DNA of 42,863 bases from an uncultured Flavobacteriaceae bacterium (GCA_905479095.1 CAJQLD010000074.1:1-42863), one strand, 5' to 3'; shown: positions 1-9,531, counted from the stretch's first letter. Numbers and translations: made by a program. The notes: generated from the sequence alone by a model not told the origin.

Positions 1-18
1 AATTAAATAAACAAAAAG

Positions 19-49
19 TTGGTTATTTGAGTTATAATCGTCACTTTTG
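19..49 (+). promoter_or_regulatory. Candidate promoter of the SusC/SusD operon
   Basis: A TTG at 19-21 is followed after 20 bases by CACTTTTG at 42-49, one mismatch from the Bacteroidota -7 consensus TAnnTTTG. The spacing fits the usual 17-23 bases between the -33 TTG and the -7 element. Transcription would begin near base 53, leaving a leader of about 25 bases before the ATG at 78. The rest of bases 1-77 is A/T-rich and holds no other recognisable site; any regulator gene of the locus lies outside the window. Confidence 0.4.
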
Positions 50-77
50 CGAGGACTAATTTAAATAAATAACAAAA

Positions 78-3000
78 ATGAAAACAAAGTTTAGAATCAT
101 TCTAACGCTATTCTTGGCGTTTACTGTGCAACTTTCATTCGCACAACAACTTACCGTAACAGGTACCGTTTCAGATGATAGTGGGATGCCACTTATAGGA
201 GCAACTGTAGCAATTGCAGGAACTTCGACTGGAACAACATCCGATTTTGACGGAAATTACTCTATTAAAGCAAACCAAGGCGATGTCCTTAGTGTTAGCT
301 ATGTAGGCTATTCGAGTCAAGATATTACTGTTGGAACAAGTACTACAGTAAATGTAACTTTAGCAGCAGACAACACTTTAGAAGAAGTCGTTGTAACCGC
401 TCTTGGTATTAAAAGAGACGAAAAAGCTTTAGGATATTCCGTTCAAAGTATTAAAGGTGAAGGTATGACGGAAGCAAGAGAGAGTAACATCTCAAATGCT
501 TTAAGTGGTAAAATTGCTGGTGTACAAGTAACTGGAACTTCTGGTAGCGTTGGTGCTTCCTCTAGAATTGTATTAAGGGGTAATTCTTCTATTACAGGTA
601 ATAACGAACCTTTGTATGTAGTAGATGGTGTGCCAATCGATAACCGTAGTTATGGAAACGCTGGTTCAAGTGGTGGTGTTGATTTACCAAATGGAGCTGC
701 AGATATCAATCCAGACGATATTGAATCGGTAACAGTCCTTAAAGGCCCTAATGCAGCTGCATTATATGGTTTAAGAGCTGGTAACGGTGTGATTGTAATC
801 ACAACTAAAAGAGGAACTGCTGGGAAAAAATTCAGTGTTTCTGTAAATAGTAACATCACATTCTCTAATCCTTTATTATTACCAAACTACCAAAACTCAT
901 ATGGTCAAGGTGGTGATCCTTCTTACTTCGAATACGTAAACGGCGCAAGTGGCGGTGTTGGCGATGGTGTTGATGAGAGTTGGGGTCCTCCTTTGGATGT
1001 TGGTTTAGAATTTGTACAATGGGATTCTCAGTTATATAGTGGACAACCATTACCATGGGTATCGCGTCCAAACAACGTGAAAGATTTCCTTGACACAGGT
1101 GTAAACACATCTAACAATGTATCATTATCAAATGAAAACTTCAGATTATCTATTGGTAATTCAGAAGAATTAGGAATGGTACCAAATACATCGTTAGAAA
1201 AAATAACGATCGGTCTTAGTGGTTCTGTAGAGTTAGGAGAACGCATGAATGCTTCAGTCTCTTTAAACTATTTTAATATTGATAGTGGAAACTTACCAAT
1301 CTCAGGTTATAACAATGAGAATCCATTTCAACAGTTTATATGGTCTGCAAGAAACGTAGATTTCCAAAAACTTAGAGGTTGGAGAGACTTTCCGTTAGCA
1401 CCAGTAGGAACTGCTGCAGAAGGAACCCCTTTAAACTGGAATCATAATTTCCAAAACAACCCTTACTGGGTGTTAGAAACAAATCTTAACACATTTTCTA
1501 AGGACCGTTTAATTGGTAATATCGATTTAAACTACGATTTAACGGATTGGATGTCTTTAAATACTAAAATAGGAACAGACAGTTACAGTCAATTAGAAAC
1601 ACAACGTCAAGCAATTGGAAGTAACAACGCCCAAAACGGTAGTTACTATGAAGTTCAAAGACGATTTGAAGAAATTAACGCGAGTGTTTTATTGACAATC
1701 AACAAAGCAATTTCTGAAGATATTGGATTCTCTCTTAGTGTAGGAGGAAATCAAATGAGAAGAACATACAATGCAATCTCTGGGTACCTTCCTAGTTTAG
1801 AATTACCAAACTTATACAACCTTTCCAACCTTCAAACAGGTGCGACTGCAAGTTTAAGTGGTAACCTAAGTGAACAAGAAATTAGTAGTGCCTATGCTTA
1901 CGGACAATTTTCTTTTAAAGAAATGGTGTTTTTAGACTTTACTGCTAGAAATGACTGGGCAAGTATTTTACCAGTAGCAAACAATTCATTCTTCTACCCA
2001 TCAGTTGCAGGATCCCTTTTAATATCTAAAATGGTTGATCTTTCTGCTGCTAAAATCGATTTCTTAAAAGTAAGAGGTGGATGGTCTGAAGTTGGTAGTA
2101 CGGGTGCTTTAGGTGCTTATGCAATTAACTCGACGTTTGGATTAGCGAATACAGGCTTTGGTAACCAAGGATATTCTCCAAACACACAGTACAACCCGAA
2201 CTTAAAAGCGGAAACTGTTACTGGAGTTGAATTTGGTTTAGATGCTAGACTCTTTGCAAACAGAGTACGTTTAAGTGCTACTTACTACGATCAATTGAGT
2301 GAGGATTTACTTGTACCAATACAAGTTTCTTCTTCAACTGGATTTACAAATTCATGGGATAATATTGCCGATATGAGCAATAAAGGTATTGAGATACAAT
2401 TAGGCGCGACCATCATCGATAAAGGAGATTTCTCTTTTGATGTTGATTTAAACTGGGCTCAGAATGAGAGTGAAGTAACCTCTCTTGGTGGCTTAGATAC
2501 CTATGTACTTGGTGGACAATGGGGAGTTTCATTAGAAGCGCGTCCAGGCCTTCCTTACGGTTCTATTGTAGGACGTGATTTCTCAAGAACAGATGACGGA
2601 CAAGTTATTTATAGTAACGGTCTTCCTGTAATTGATTCAACTCAAAAAGTTCTTGGAAACATTGCTCCAGATTGGACTGGTGGTGCCAACTTTAGTGTTA
2701 AATACAAAAACTTCAGCTTAGCAGCACTTGTAGATGCTAAGATTGGTGGCGATGTACACAGTATGACGTACTCTTGGGGTCGTTATGCAGGTACCTTAGA
2801 AGAATCACTTATTGGTCGTGAGACTGGAGTTGTTGGAAACGGGGTTAGAGCTGATGGTAACGGAGGGTTTGTACCTAATGATGTTACTGTTTCTGCAAAA
2901 TCATTTAACCAAGCATCTTACAGTAACAGTATCGAATCAAGTGCAATATTTGATGCCTCTTATGTGAAGTTAAGACAAGTGACTTTCGGGTATTCTTTAC

Positions 3001-3200
3001 CATCTAAATTCCTTGACAAAGTTCCTTTTGAATCTATGAAAGTATCAGTTGTAGGAAGAAACTTAGCATTGCTTTATAAAAATGCACCACACATCGATCC
3101 TGAAACTGGATTTAGTAGTTCAAATGGAGAACAAGGTCAGGAATTTGGTCAGTATCCTTCTGCTAGAACAATTGGTTTTAACGTAAACTTAAAATTCTAA
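78..3200 (+). CDS. SusC/RagA-family TonB-dependent outer-membrane transporter
   Basis: This 1040-residue protein should form the outer-membrane barrel that imports a bound oligomeric nutrient using TonB energy. It starts with a signal peptide (about residues 1-22, ending SFAQ), then a carboxypeptidase-regulatory-like beta-sandwich (about 25-100, with DFDGNYSI and VGYSSQ) typical of SusC proteins. A TonB-box-like stretch EEVVVTALG follows near residue 103, then the plug domain with YVVDGVPID and VLKGPNAAALYG. The remainder is a 22-strand-type barrel ending in the aromatic terminus VNLKF. The partner SusD gene follows after 10 bases. Length and domain order are normal. The substrate cannot be read from the sequence; no carbohydrate-active enzyme is adjacent, whereas a secreted peptidase is. 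Confidence 0.96.
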   Translation: MKTKFRIILTLFLAFTVQLSFAQQLTVTGTVSDDSGMPLIGATVAIAGTSTGTTSDFDGNYSIKANQGDVLSVSYVGYSSQDITVGTSTTVNVTLAADNTLEEVVVTALGIKRDEKALGYSVQSIKGEGMTEARESNISNALSGKIAGVQVTGTSGSVGASSRIVLRGNSSITGNNEPLYVVDGVPIDNRSYGNAGSSGGVDLPNGAADINPDDIESVTVLKGPNAAALYGLRAGNGVIVITTKRGTAGKKFSVSVNSNITFSNPLLLPNYQNSYGQGGDPSYFEYVNGASGGVGDGVDESWGPPLDVGLEFVQWDSQLYSGQPLPWVSRPNNVKDFLDTGVNTSNNVSLSNENFRLSIGNSEELGMVPNTSLEKITIGLSGSVELGERMNASVSLNYFNIDSGNLPISGYNNENPFQQFIWSARNVDFQKLRGWRDFPLAPVGTAAEGTPLNWNHNFQNNPYWVLETNLNTFSKDRLIGNIDLNYDLTDWMSLNTKIGTDSYSQLETQRQAIGSNNAQNGSYYEVQRRFEEINASVLLTINKAISEDIGFSLSVGGNQMRRTYNAISGYLPSLELPNLYNLSNLQTGATASLSGNLSEQEISSAYAYGQFSFKEMVFLDFTARNDWASILPVANNSFFYPSVAGSLLISKMVDLSAAKIDFLKVRGGWSEVGSTGALGAYAINSTFGLANTGFGNQGYSPNTQYNPNLKAETVTGVEFGLDARLFANRVRLSATYYDQLSEDLLVPIQVSSSTGFTNSWDNIADMSNKGIEIQLGATIIDKGDFSFDVDLNWAQNESEVTSLGGLDTYVLGGQWGVSLEARPGLPYGSIVGRDFSRTDDGQVIYSNGLPVIDSTQKVLGNIAPDWTGGANFSVKYKNFSLAALVDAKIGGDVHSMTYSWGRYAGTLEESLIGRETGVVGNGVRADGNGGFVPNDVTVSAKSFNQASYSNSIESSAIFDASYVKLRQVTFGYSLPSKFLDKVPFESMKVSVVGRNLALLYKNAPHIDPETGFSSSNGEQGQEFGQYPSARTIGFNVNLKF

Positions 3201-3210
3201 AAAAAAAATT

Positions 3211-4653
3211 ATGAAAAACATAAACATTATACTATATGCTTTTTTAAGTTTTGTACTAGTAACAGGCTGTACAAAAGACTTTGAAGAGCTAAATCAAGAT
3301 CCTAACAACCCGGTCGCAATTCCTGCGCACTTGTTATTAGGATATGCACAAAGAACCTTTGTGAACACAATCTACGGCGTTCAAGCTGGAGGAGATATGG
3401 GTGAATGCTGGGCACAACACTGGTCCAAAGTTCAGTACAACGACGAAGCGCGATACGTACCACGTAGAGGTGTAATTGACGCTGTATGGAGTAACATCTA
3501 TACCCTAACAATTTCGGAGTCGTCAGCAATGTATGACTTAGCTGAAGTTGATGGAAACACCAACTTACAAGGTGTTGCATTAGTAATGCAGGCCATTGGA
3601 TACCAAACGCTAACAGAGCTTTACGGTCCAATTCCTTTTACACAATCAATAGACGGTGCGGTTTTACAACCAGCATATGACAGCGAAAGTGTTGTTTTTG
3701 AAGGCGTTATTCAAATGCTAACGGATGCTGCTGCACTTTTATCTAGCGGATCAGGAAGTATCGTTCCAAGTTCAGATTTATTTTATGGTGGCGACACTAG
3801 CAAATGGCTAAAACTTGCTAACTCTCTGAAATTTAGAGCGCTTATGCGTATCTCATCTACAAGAAGTGTCGGTGCAGAATTACAAGCAATTGTAAACTCA
3901 GGAATGGTCTTTGGATCGAATGCAGACAATGCTCAGTTAACTTACTTATCAGCAGCTCCAGACGGTAACCCAATTTGGGAGACAATCGTTGACGGTGCTA
4001 GAGTTGAATATAAAGTAAACACTGTGCTCGTTGAATTATTATCTAGTCTTTCTGACCCTCGTTTAGAAGTCTATGCTTCACCTGCAGAGTCCGATGGAGT
4101 TATTAGAGGAAAACCTTCTGGATACGGAAATCAAACAACACTTCCAAATGAAGATTTAGGATACACCTATGCAGGCATCTCTGGATTAGGCGATTTTTAC
4201 CTAAACCCAGAATTACCGGGTGTGGTAATGTCTTATTCTCAATTATACTTCTTAATGGCTGAAGCGGCTAACAAAGGGTATATTTCTGGTGGACTTTCAA
4301 CTGTAAACACATTCTATAATAATGGTATTACAGCTAGTTTTGCTGCAAATGGTTTAAACGCTGCTGAATACTTAGCGCAAGACGGAATTGCGATCACTTC
4401 ACAAGCAGATGGTACTTCAAAAATTGCAACCCAACAATGGATCGCTTTATTTGGACAAGGATTTGAAACGTGGACAGAATGGAGACGTACAAAACTTCCT
4501 GTATTAACACCAGCTGTTGAGGGAGATATTGCTGAAATCCCTTCTAGATTTTATTACCCAACATTAGAACCTTCTTTGAATAATGCAAATTATCAAACAG
4601 CGACTTCTAGTATTGGTGGTGACTTATTAACCTCTACTTTATTCTGGCAATAA
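3211..4653 (+). CDS. SusD/RagB-like surface nutrient-binding lipoprotein
   Basis: The 480-residue protein is the lipoprotein lid that pairs with the upstream SusC barrel and captures the substrate at the cell surface. A lipoprotein signal ends at Cys20 (lipobox VTGC), followed by TKDFEE; acidic residues just after the cysteine fit a flavobacterial surface-export signal. The mature start DFEELNQDPNNP and the late segment with GFETWTEWRRTKLP are characteristic of the SusD-like 2 subfamily, which builds its binding surface on a TPR-like helical scaffold. Ten bases, nearly all A, separate it from susC, so the two are co-transcribed. The ligand is unknown; the locus context makes peptide or protein fragments possible (inference). 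Confidence 0.93.
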   Translation: MKNINIILYAFLSFVLVTGCTKDFEELNQDPNNPVAIPAHLLLGYAQRTFVNTIYGVQAGGDMGECWAQHWSKVQYNDEARYVPRRGVIDAVWSNIYTLTISESSAMYDLAEVDGNTNLQGVALVMQAIGYQTLTELYGPIPFTQSIDGAVLQPAYDSESVVFEGVIQMLTDAAALLSSGSGSIVPSSDLFYGGDTSKWLKLANSLKFRALMRISSTRSVGAELQAIVNSGMVFGSNADNAQLTYLSAAPDGNPIWETIVDGARVEYKVNTVLVELLSSLSDPRLEVYASPAESDGVIRGKPSGYGNQTTLPNEDLGYTYAGISGLGDFYLNPELPGVVMSYSQLYFLMAEAANKGYISGGLSTVNTFYNNGITASFAANGLNAAEYLAQDGIAITSQADGTSKIATQQWIALFGQGFETWTEWRRTKLPVLTPAVEGDIAEIPSRFYYPTLEPSLNNANYQTATSSIGGDLLTSTLFWQ

Positions 4654-4678
4654 TAATTAACACTAAAAAATCATAAAA

Positions 4679-5596
4679 ATGAAAAAAATCAAATATTTAA
4701 TCCTCCCACTAATCGCATTATTTGCATTTACATCTTGTATAGATGAAGATAATGACGAATTAACAGGAGATGCAACAACAGGTGGACTTGTAAAAGTTAA
4801 CAATCCACTGCTTAGTTATGTTGTTGGTGGTGGAAACACATACAGCGCAACAGCTTCTATTTACCAAGGAGCCGTACAGACATCGTCTGTTTCAATTTAC
4901 AATTCCTTTACAAATTCAGTAACAGGCGACGTAAGTAATCGAGTCTTATTAGAAACTATTGAAATTACAGATACAACTATTGGATCTATTAGTAGTTTTT
5001 CTCTGTCATTTACTTATGAAGATTTAATTGCGAATATTGAAATTAATGGCGCTGGATTACCAGCTAATGACGGTCAACTTAACATTGGTGATTTCTGGAA
5101 TTTAGAATATGTTTCATCAACTTCTGAGGGTGGGGCATTAAACAATGCCAAAACCACTAAAGTTGCTGTGGGGACACGTTATGCAGGAATCTATACCGTA
5201 ACAGAAAGTGCATACTGGAATTCTGGTGGGTATATAGACCATTGGGATGATACCGATAGAATTATTGAATCTGTAGATGCTACTATTTACAGACATGCAG
5301 GTTTAGCGTATTGGGACGATAATGAGTTTTTCTTTACAGTAGACAACACAACAGGCTACATTACAGTAATGGATGTAGACTTAGATGAAGCAGCTTTATT
5401 GCTAAATGGTTCGCCTGTAATGACCTGTGAAGGTGCTGGAGGTACGTTTGAATCTATACCTTGTGGAGCGTCAACTTCATTTGCAAATCCTGACGATGTC
5501 AATGGTGTCGATGAATTAAATTTCACAATTGGATACTTTAGAGGTGTTGGAGCGACAAGAGAGTTTTATGAGAAATTGGTAAAACAAGTTGATTAA
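4679..5596 (+). CDS. SusCD-associated lipoprotein of unknown function
   Basis: This 305-residue protein has a lipoprotein signal peptide with Cys20 (FTSC), followed by the strongly acidic IDEDNDE, which suggests export to the cell surface. The mature part is rich in Ser, Thr, Asn and aromatic residues and looks all-beta. Aromatic segments such as AYWNSGGYIDHWDD and the C-terminal two-cysteine stretch (VMTCEG, IPCGAS) could be ligand-contacting loops. It lies 25 bases after susD and 20 before the next lipoprotein, so it is a component of the same operon, in the position often held by auxiliary SusE/SusF-like surface binding proteins. I do not recognise a named family. It shares the short motif TGDAT with the next lipoprotein. 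Confidence 0.85.
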   Translation: MKKIKYLILPLIALFAFTSCIDEDNDELTGDATTGGLVKVNNPLLSYVVGGGNTYSATASIYQGAVQTSSVSIYNSFTNSVTGDVSNRVLLETIEITDTTIGSISSFSLSFTYEDLIANIEINGAGLPANDGQLNIGDFWNLEYVSSTSEGGALNNAKTTKVAVGTRYAGIYTVTESAYWNSGGYIDHWDDTDRIIESVDATIYRHAGLAYWDDNEFFFTVDNTTGYITVMDVDLDEAALLLNGSPVMTCEGAGGTFESIPCGASTSFANPDDVNGVDELNFTIGYFRGVGATREFYEKLVKQVD

Positions 5597-5616
5597 TTAA
5601 CATATAGATATATAAT

Positions 5617-6888
5617 ATGAAAAACAAATTTTTAAAAATAGCTTTAGTAATGAGTGCGATCATTCTTACTACAGCGTGTACTGAGGATGATGCTACAGGA
5701 GATGCTACAAATGCACCTTCTAGCCCATCATTAACAGTGGCATTAGATTTTGAAGGTGAGCAATCGCTTGTAGAAGCTGAAACCACTTATGGGTTTACTG
5801 TAAGCATCAGCGAAGCTCAAATTACGAATGTGAGAGTACACCTTTCACAAACAGGTGGAGACGCTACAAAAGGAGATGATTTCGATTTCCCATCAACTGT
5901 AACCATTGCTGCTGGAACTACATCTATTTCGGATGTATTCACCATTCACGCAGATGAAATACTTGAAGATACAGAAACAGCGACCATTCAAATAACGGAT
6001 GGAACAGAAGCAAATTTAAATTCTATTTCTGGAACTTCAGTTACATTTAGCATTATGAACCATAGTGAAGATGATTTGGCTATTGGATTGTCTTGGGCGG
6101 CATCTAGTGCGGTGACTAACAATTATGGAGAAGCAATTGAAGCAACTGATTTAGCGGATATGCGTTTGTTAATTACAGACGTACCTTATACAGGAATTCT
6201 AACAGAAGAAGACGGAAGTGGGTTCGAAACGCTTAATTTTCTAGGTACATATCCTGATGGAGAGTATTATATTGTTGCTGATTTTTACAGTGCAAATGAA
6301 ATTGCTATTGATTTAGATCTCGAAATTACACTTGATCAAGTGGGAGTTATTAATGGCGCAACCCATAGTTTTCCAGCCGCAGTGAATACTACTGACGCTT
6401 GTGCTGATTTACATTATATATTAGCAAAAGTAACGAAGGCCGGACAAGATTATACTCTAGAGAAAGTTGGTGAAAAAAGCGCCATGGATTTAGAAAATTA
6501 TGTTGGAACTTGGTCAGGTGAAGACATGTGGGGTGATACTGAAGTTACCACTACACTTGATGCAGACGGTAATCTTGAAATTACTGGAGTTGGTGTTGTT
6601 TTCATGACTGATGGATGGTCAGAGACGATTTTAGAACAAGAAAAAGTGTTAATGGATGTTGATAAAACTACAGGTAGTTTTACAATTGAAGAACAACTCT
6701 ACATGAAAACTGAGTATGATGGAGCGGTTCAACCCTTATACTATTTAAGTGGGACTGGAACCATTGATCCTTGTACAAATACAATGGATTTAGAATATGA
6801 TTTCGTACAAGACGGTGTCTCTTATGTAGATTGGTTGACACAATACGGCTATTTCTTTCATGAAATAAATGTATTGAATGAAGAATAA
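5617..6888 (+). CDS. Lipoprotein with Calx-beta-like domain
   Basis: The 423-residue protein has a lipoprotein signal peptide with Cys21 (TTAC) followed by TEDDATGDAT, again acidic after the cysteine. Residues about 40-150 resemble a Calx-beta immunoglobulin-like fold: the segments GGDATKGDDFDFP, VTIAAGTTS and DEILEDTETATIQI match the usual pattern of these calcium-binding extracellular modules. The C-terminal half (about 285-423) is a separate beta-rich region with GTWSGEDMWG and a paired-cysteine segment (DPCTNTMDLEY). It is the last gene of the SusCD operon, 20 bases after the previous lipoprotein and followed by a strong terminator. A surface binding role is likely by position; the ligand is unknown. 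Confidence 0.85.
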   Translation: MKNKFLKIALVMSAIILTTACTEDDATGDATNAPSSPSLTVALDFEGEQSLVEAETTYGFTVSISEAQITNVRVHLSQTGGDATKGDDFDFPSTVTIAAGTTSISDVFTIHADEILEDTETATIQITDGTEANLNSISGTSVTFSIMNHSEDDLAIGLSWAASSAVTNNYGEAIEATDLADMRLLITDVPYTGILTEEDGSGFETLNFLGTYPDGEYYIVADFYSANEIAIDLDLEITLDQVGVINGATHSFPAAVNTTDACADLHYILAKVTKAGQDYTLEKVGEKSAMDLENYVGTWSGEDMWGDTEVTTTLDADGNLEITGVGVVFMTDGWSETILEQEKVLMDVDKTTGSFTIEEQLYMKTEYDGAVQPLYYLSGTGTIDPCTNTMDLEYDFVQDGVSYVDWLTQYGYFFHEINVLNEE

Positions 6889-6904
6889 TAAGTAAAATAA
6901 AACC

Positions 6905-6938
6905 AAAAAAGGGGCTATCGAATAGATAGCCCCTTTTT
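6905..6938 (+). terminator. Strong intrinsic terminator after the SusCD operon
   Basis: A perfect 9-bp stem GGGGCTATC (6911-6919) / GATAGCCCC (6925-6933) with a GAATA loop is followed by TTTTT and preceded by AAAAAA, so it could end transcription on either strand. It lies 16 bases after the stop of the Calx-beta lipoprotein. Only 27 bases separate it from the start of the M4 peptidase gene. Confidence 0.9.
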
Positions 6939-6965
6939 AATTAAAAAAACATAAATATATAGATC

Positions 6966-9509
6966 ATGAAAAAAACTATACTCTTAATTTTAGTTCTAGT
7001 CTTTGTTGACCTATCCGTAAATTCTCAAAACACGAATAGAGTTTTAAACTCATTTCAACAGGTAACAAATGCAACAGTAAAATTCCAGAAAAACATACCA
7101 ACGCCTAGTTTGGTTAGTTTTCCTGCTAACAATTCACTTTCCCTAAAAGGAAAAAGCATAGAAGATAAAGTCGCTAACTTTTTAGCAACAAACCAATCTA
7201 TCTATGCGATCAACTCTACAGATCAAACACTTAGTGATGGTGTCACCAAAACCGATAACTACGGATTCAAACACCACACCTTAAAACAACATTATAAAGG
7301 GGTACCCGTCTATGATGGACAATTAAAATTTCATTTTGATAAAAATGAAAACTTAAGGTCCATAAACGGAACCATTATTTCTGATATTTCCTTAGATGCA
7401 AAACCTCGCTTAAACAAACAACAAGCAGGTGAAATTGCAGTTGAATTGGTGAAAAATCAAAATATCAATGCTTCAAGCAATCCGTTAAAAACAATTACAA
7501 ACGAATTATTTATCTTTCCTAAAGGCCTCGTTCAAGGGGTTATCACTTCGAAGCATTTAGCCTACAGAATTGAAGTCCGTAATGATGTCGATGTAAGAGA
7601 ATATCTTTTTATAGATGCTAAAACCGGAAAACTGGTGGAGCAATTTACAGGAATGGCACATGCACTTGACAGAGTTCTGTATGAAGGAGATACGAGTGAC
7701 CAACGTTGGACAGAAGGTAATTTATTTCCTGGGTTTCTAAACCCAGACCAGCGAACTCTAATCAGTTCTGCAGGTCATATATATCATTTATTTAATAACA
7801 CCTTTGGATTTGATTCCTATGATGGGAATGGGGCACAAATGAAAACTATAAATAACGACGAAGCGACAGACTGTCCAAATGCGTCATGGAATGGCGTTAA
7901 TACAAGTTATTGTGAAGGCGTAATTTCTGACGATGTCGTCGCACATGAATGGGGACATGCCTACACAGATGGAACGAATGATTTAATCTATGCTTTCGAA
8001 TCAGGCGCACTAAATGAAGCCTACTCTGATATTTGGGGAGAAACTGTTGATTTATTAAACAGTTACAACGACGATGGAGAGGATCTTTCTTTACGGACAA
8101 GCAGTAATAGTTCGTTACGTTGGAAAATGGGTGAAGACACGACTCTATTTGGGGCCATTAGAGATCTATGGGATCCAACCTTTTTAGGGGATCCAGGAAA
8201 AGTATCTGATAGCAATTTTGTATGTGGAGCTGATAATGATGGAGGGGGGGTTCATTCCAACTCAGGGATTGCAAACCACTTATATGCCTTACTCGTGGAT
8301 GGAGGTACCTATAATGGTCAAACTATTAGTGCCTTAGGATTTACCAAAGCAGCGCATATTTTTTGGCGTACGCAAAGTGAATATTTGACTTTTACAAGTG
8401 ATTTTGGAGTGTTTGCAGATGCGATAGAAGCTGCGGCAACAGACTTAATTGGAACGAATCTAGAAGGACTTACCACGACGGAAACTCCAGCTGGACCTTC
8501 AGGACAAATAATTACAAGCGCAGACGTCGCAAACATTACTAAAGCGTTACTCGCTACGGAACTAAGAGATGATAATGCTTGTGATTATGCAACACTTTTA
8601 GACACCGATACCCCTGCCATTTGTGGTGCAGCAAGTTCAAACCCAATTTTTAGTGAAGACTGGGAAAGTGGTCTCGGTAACTGGGTCGTAACACAACATG
8701 CGGAAAACGCCTCATGGGAATCTAGAGAGTGGACAATTGCAACAGGACTTCCTGATAACAGAACGGGATCCGGTATCTTTGCACCAAATCCTAGAAATGG
8801 CGATTGTGATACGAGTTTACAAAACGGGATTATCAGACTCGAGAGTCCAACAATTACCATCCCAAATTACACAAGCGGAACCTTTGAGTTAGCGTTTAAT
8901 CACAGCGTTGCATCGGAAAAAAAATATGATGGCGGGAATCTAAAATACAGTATTGATGGCGGTGCGTGGACACTCGTACCCGCAGCCTCATTTACTCAAA
9001 ACCCGTACAATCTCACACTAAACTTGGATGATAATGACAGCCCTTTGAGAGGTGAAATCGCTTTTTCTGGAAGTGATGATGGAGGATCTCTAAGTGTATG
9101 GGGCCAAAGTATCGTCGATTTATCGTCTATGGGGATCACAGCAAATAAGACGCTCAAACTGAGATGGGAATTTGGAAGTGATGGCTGTAATGGTGTAGAT
9201 GGATGGTATGTAGACGAAATTGTGGTTTACAATTGTTCTGAAAGTTTATCTGTTGCAGATATTAACAGCGTTAGTGATATTCTAAGTATATATCCAAATC
9301 CGTCTGCAGGTGTCTTTAAATTAAAACTTAAAAACGTTTCAAACATTAGTTTTGATTTGTATGACATTACTGGAAAAACTATCATGAGCAAAGTGCCTGT
9401 GAACAGGAATGAATTTACGCTCGATTTAAATCAATATCAAAAAGGGATGTATTTTATGAAGATAAAATCTGATTATGGAACCACCACTAAAAAACTAGTG
9501 ATTCAATAA
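6966..9509 (+). CDS. Secreted M4 (thermolysin-type) metallopeptidase with T9SS sorting domain
   Basis: This 847-residue protein is predicted to be a zinc endopeptidase delivered to the surface or medium by type IX secretion. Order: signal peptide (1-20), FTP and PepSY inhibitory propeptide (about 45-230), M4 catalytic domain with HEWGH at 327-331 and the third zinc ligand Glu351 in GALNEAYSD, 20 residues after His331 as in thermolysin. The transition-state histidine is His430 in GGGVHSNSG. A beta-rich MAM/jelly-roll-like domain (about 555-765, starting SEDWESGLGNW) follows. The last ~75 residues form a type A T9SS C-terminal domain with IYPNPSAG and the end TTKKLVIQ. It lies just downstream of the SusCD operon past a terminator. 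A run of seven G falls at codons 427-429. Confidence 0.95.
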   Translation: MKKTILLILVLVFVDLSVNSQNTNRVLNSFQQVTNATVKFQKNIPTPSLVSFPANNSLSLKGKSIEDKVANFLATNQSIYAINSTDQTLSDGVTKTDNYGFKHHTLKQHYKGVPVYDGQLKFHFDKNENLRSINGTIISDISLDAKPRLNKQQAGEIAVELVKNQNINASSNPLKTITNELFIFPKGLVQGVITSKHLAYRIEVRNDVDVREYLFIDAKTGKLVEQFTGMAHALDRVLYEGDTSDQRWTEGNLFPGFLNPDQRTLISSAGHIYHLFNNTFGFDSYDGNGAQMKTINNDEATDCPNASWNGVNTSYCEGVISDDVVAHEWGHAYTDGTNDLIYAFESGALNEAYSDIWGETVDLLNSYNDDGEDLSLRTSSNSSLRWKMGEDTTLFGAIRDLWDPTFLGDPGKVSDSNFVCGADNDGGGVHSNSGIANHLYALLVDGGTYNGQTISALGFTKAAHIFWRTQSEYLTFTSDFGVFADAIEAAATDLIGTNLEGLTTTETPAGPSGQIITSADVANITKALLATELRDDNACDYATLLDTDTPAICGAASSNPIFSEDWESGLGNWVVTQHAENASWESREWTIATGLPDNRTGSGIFAPNPRNGDCDTSLQNGIIRLESPTITIPNYTSGTFELAFNHSVASEKKYDGGNLKYSIDGGAWTLVPAASFTQNPYNLTLNLDDNDSPLRGEIAFSGSDDGGSLSVWGQSIVDLSSMGITANKTLKLRWEFGSDGCNGVDGWYVDEIVVYNCSESLSVADINSVSDILSIYPNPSAGVFKLKLKNVSNISFDLYDITGKTIMSKVPVNRNEFTLDLNQYQKGMYFMKIKSDYGTTTKKLVIQ

Positions 9510-9531
9510 TAGCAACCCAAAATGAAATTTT

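Noticed and set aside
3302-3631. Open frame of 109 codons antisense to susD
   Set aside because: Its composition is low quality and it shadows a confident SusD coding region.
5599-6968. Similar leaders (16 of 21 bases) before the Calx-beta lipoprotein and the M4 peptidase
   Set aside because: Both are A/T repeats of the kind expected in Bacteroidota initiation regions; no evidence of a specific regulatory site.
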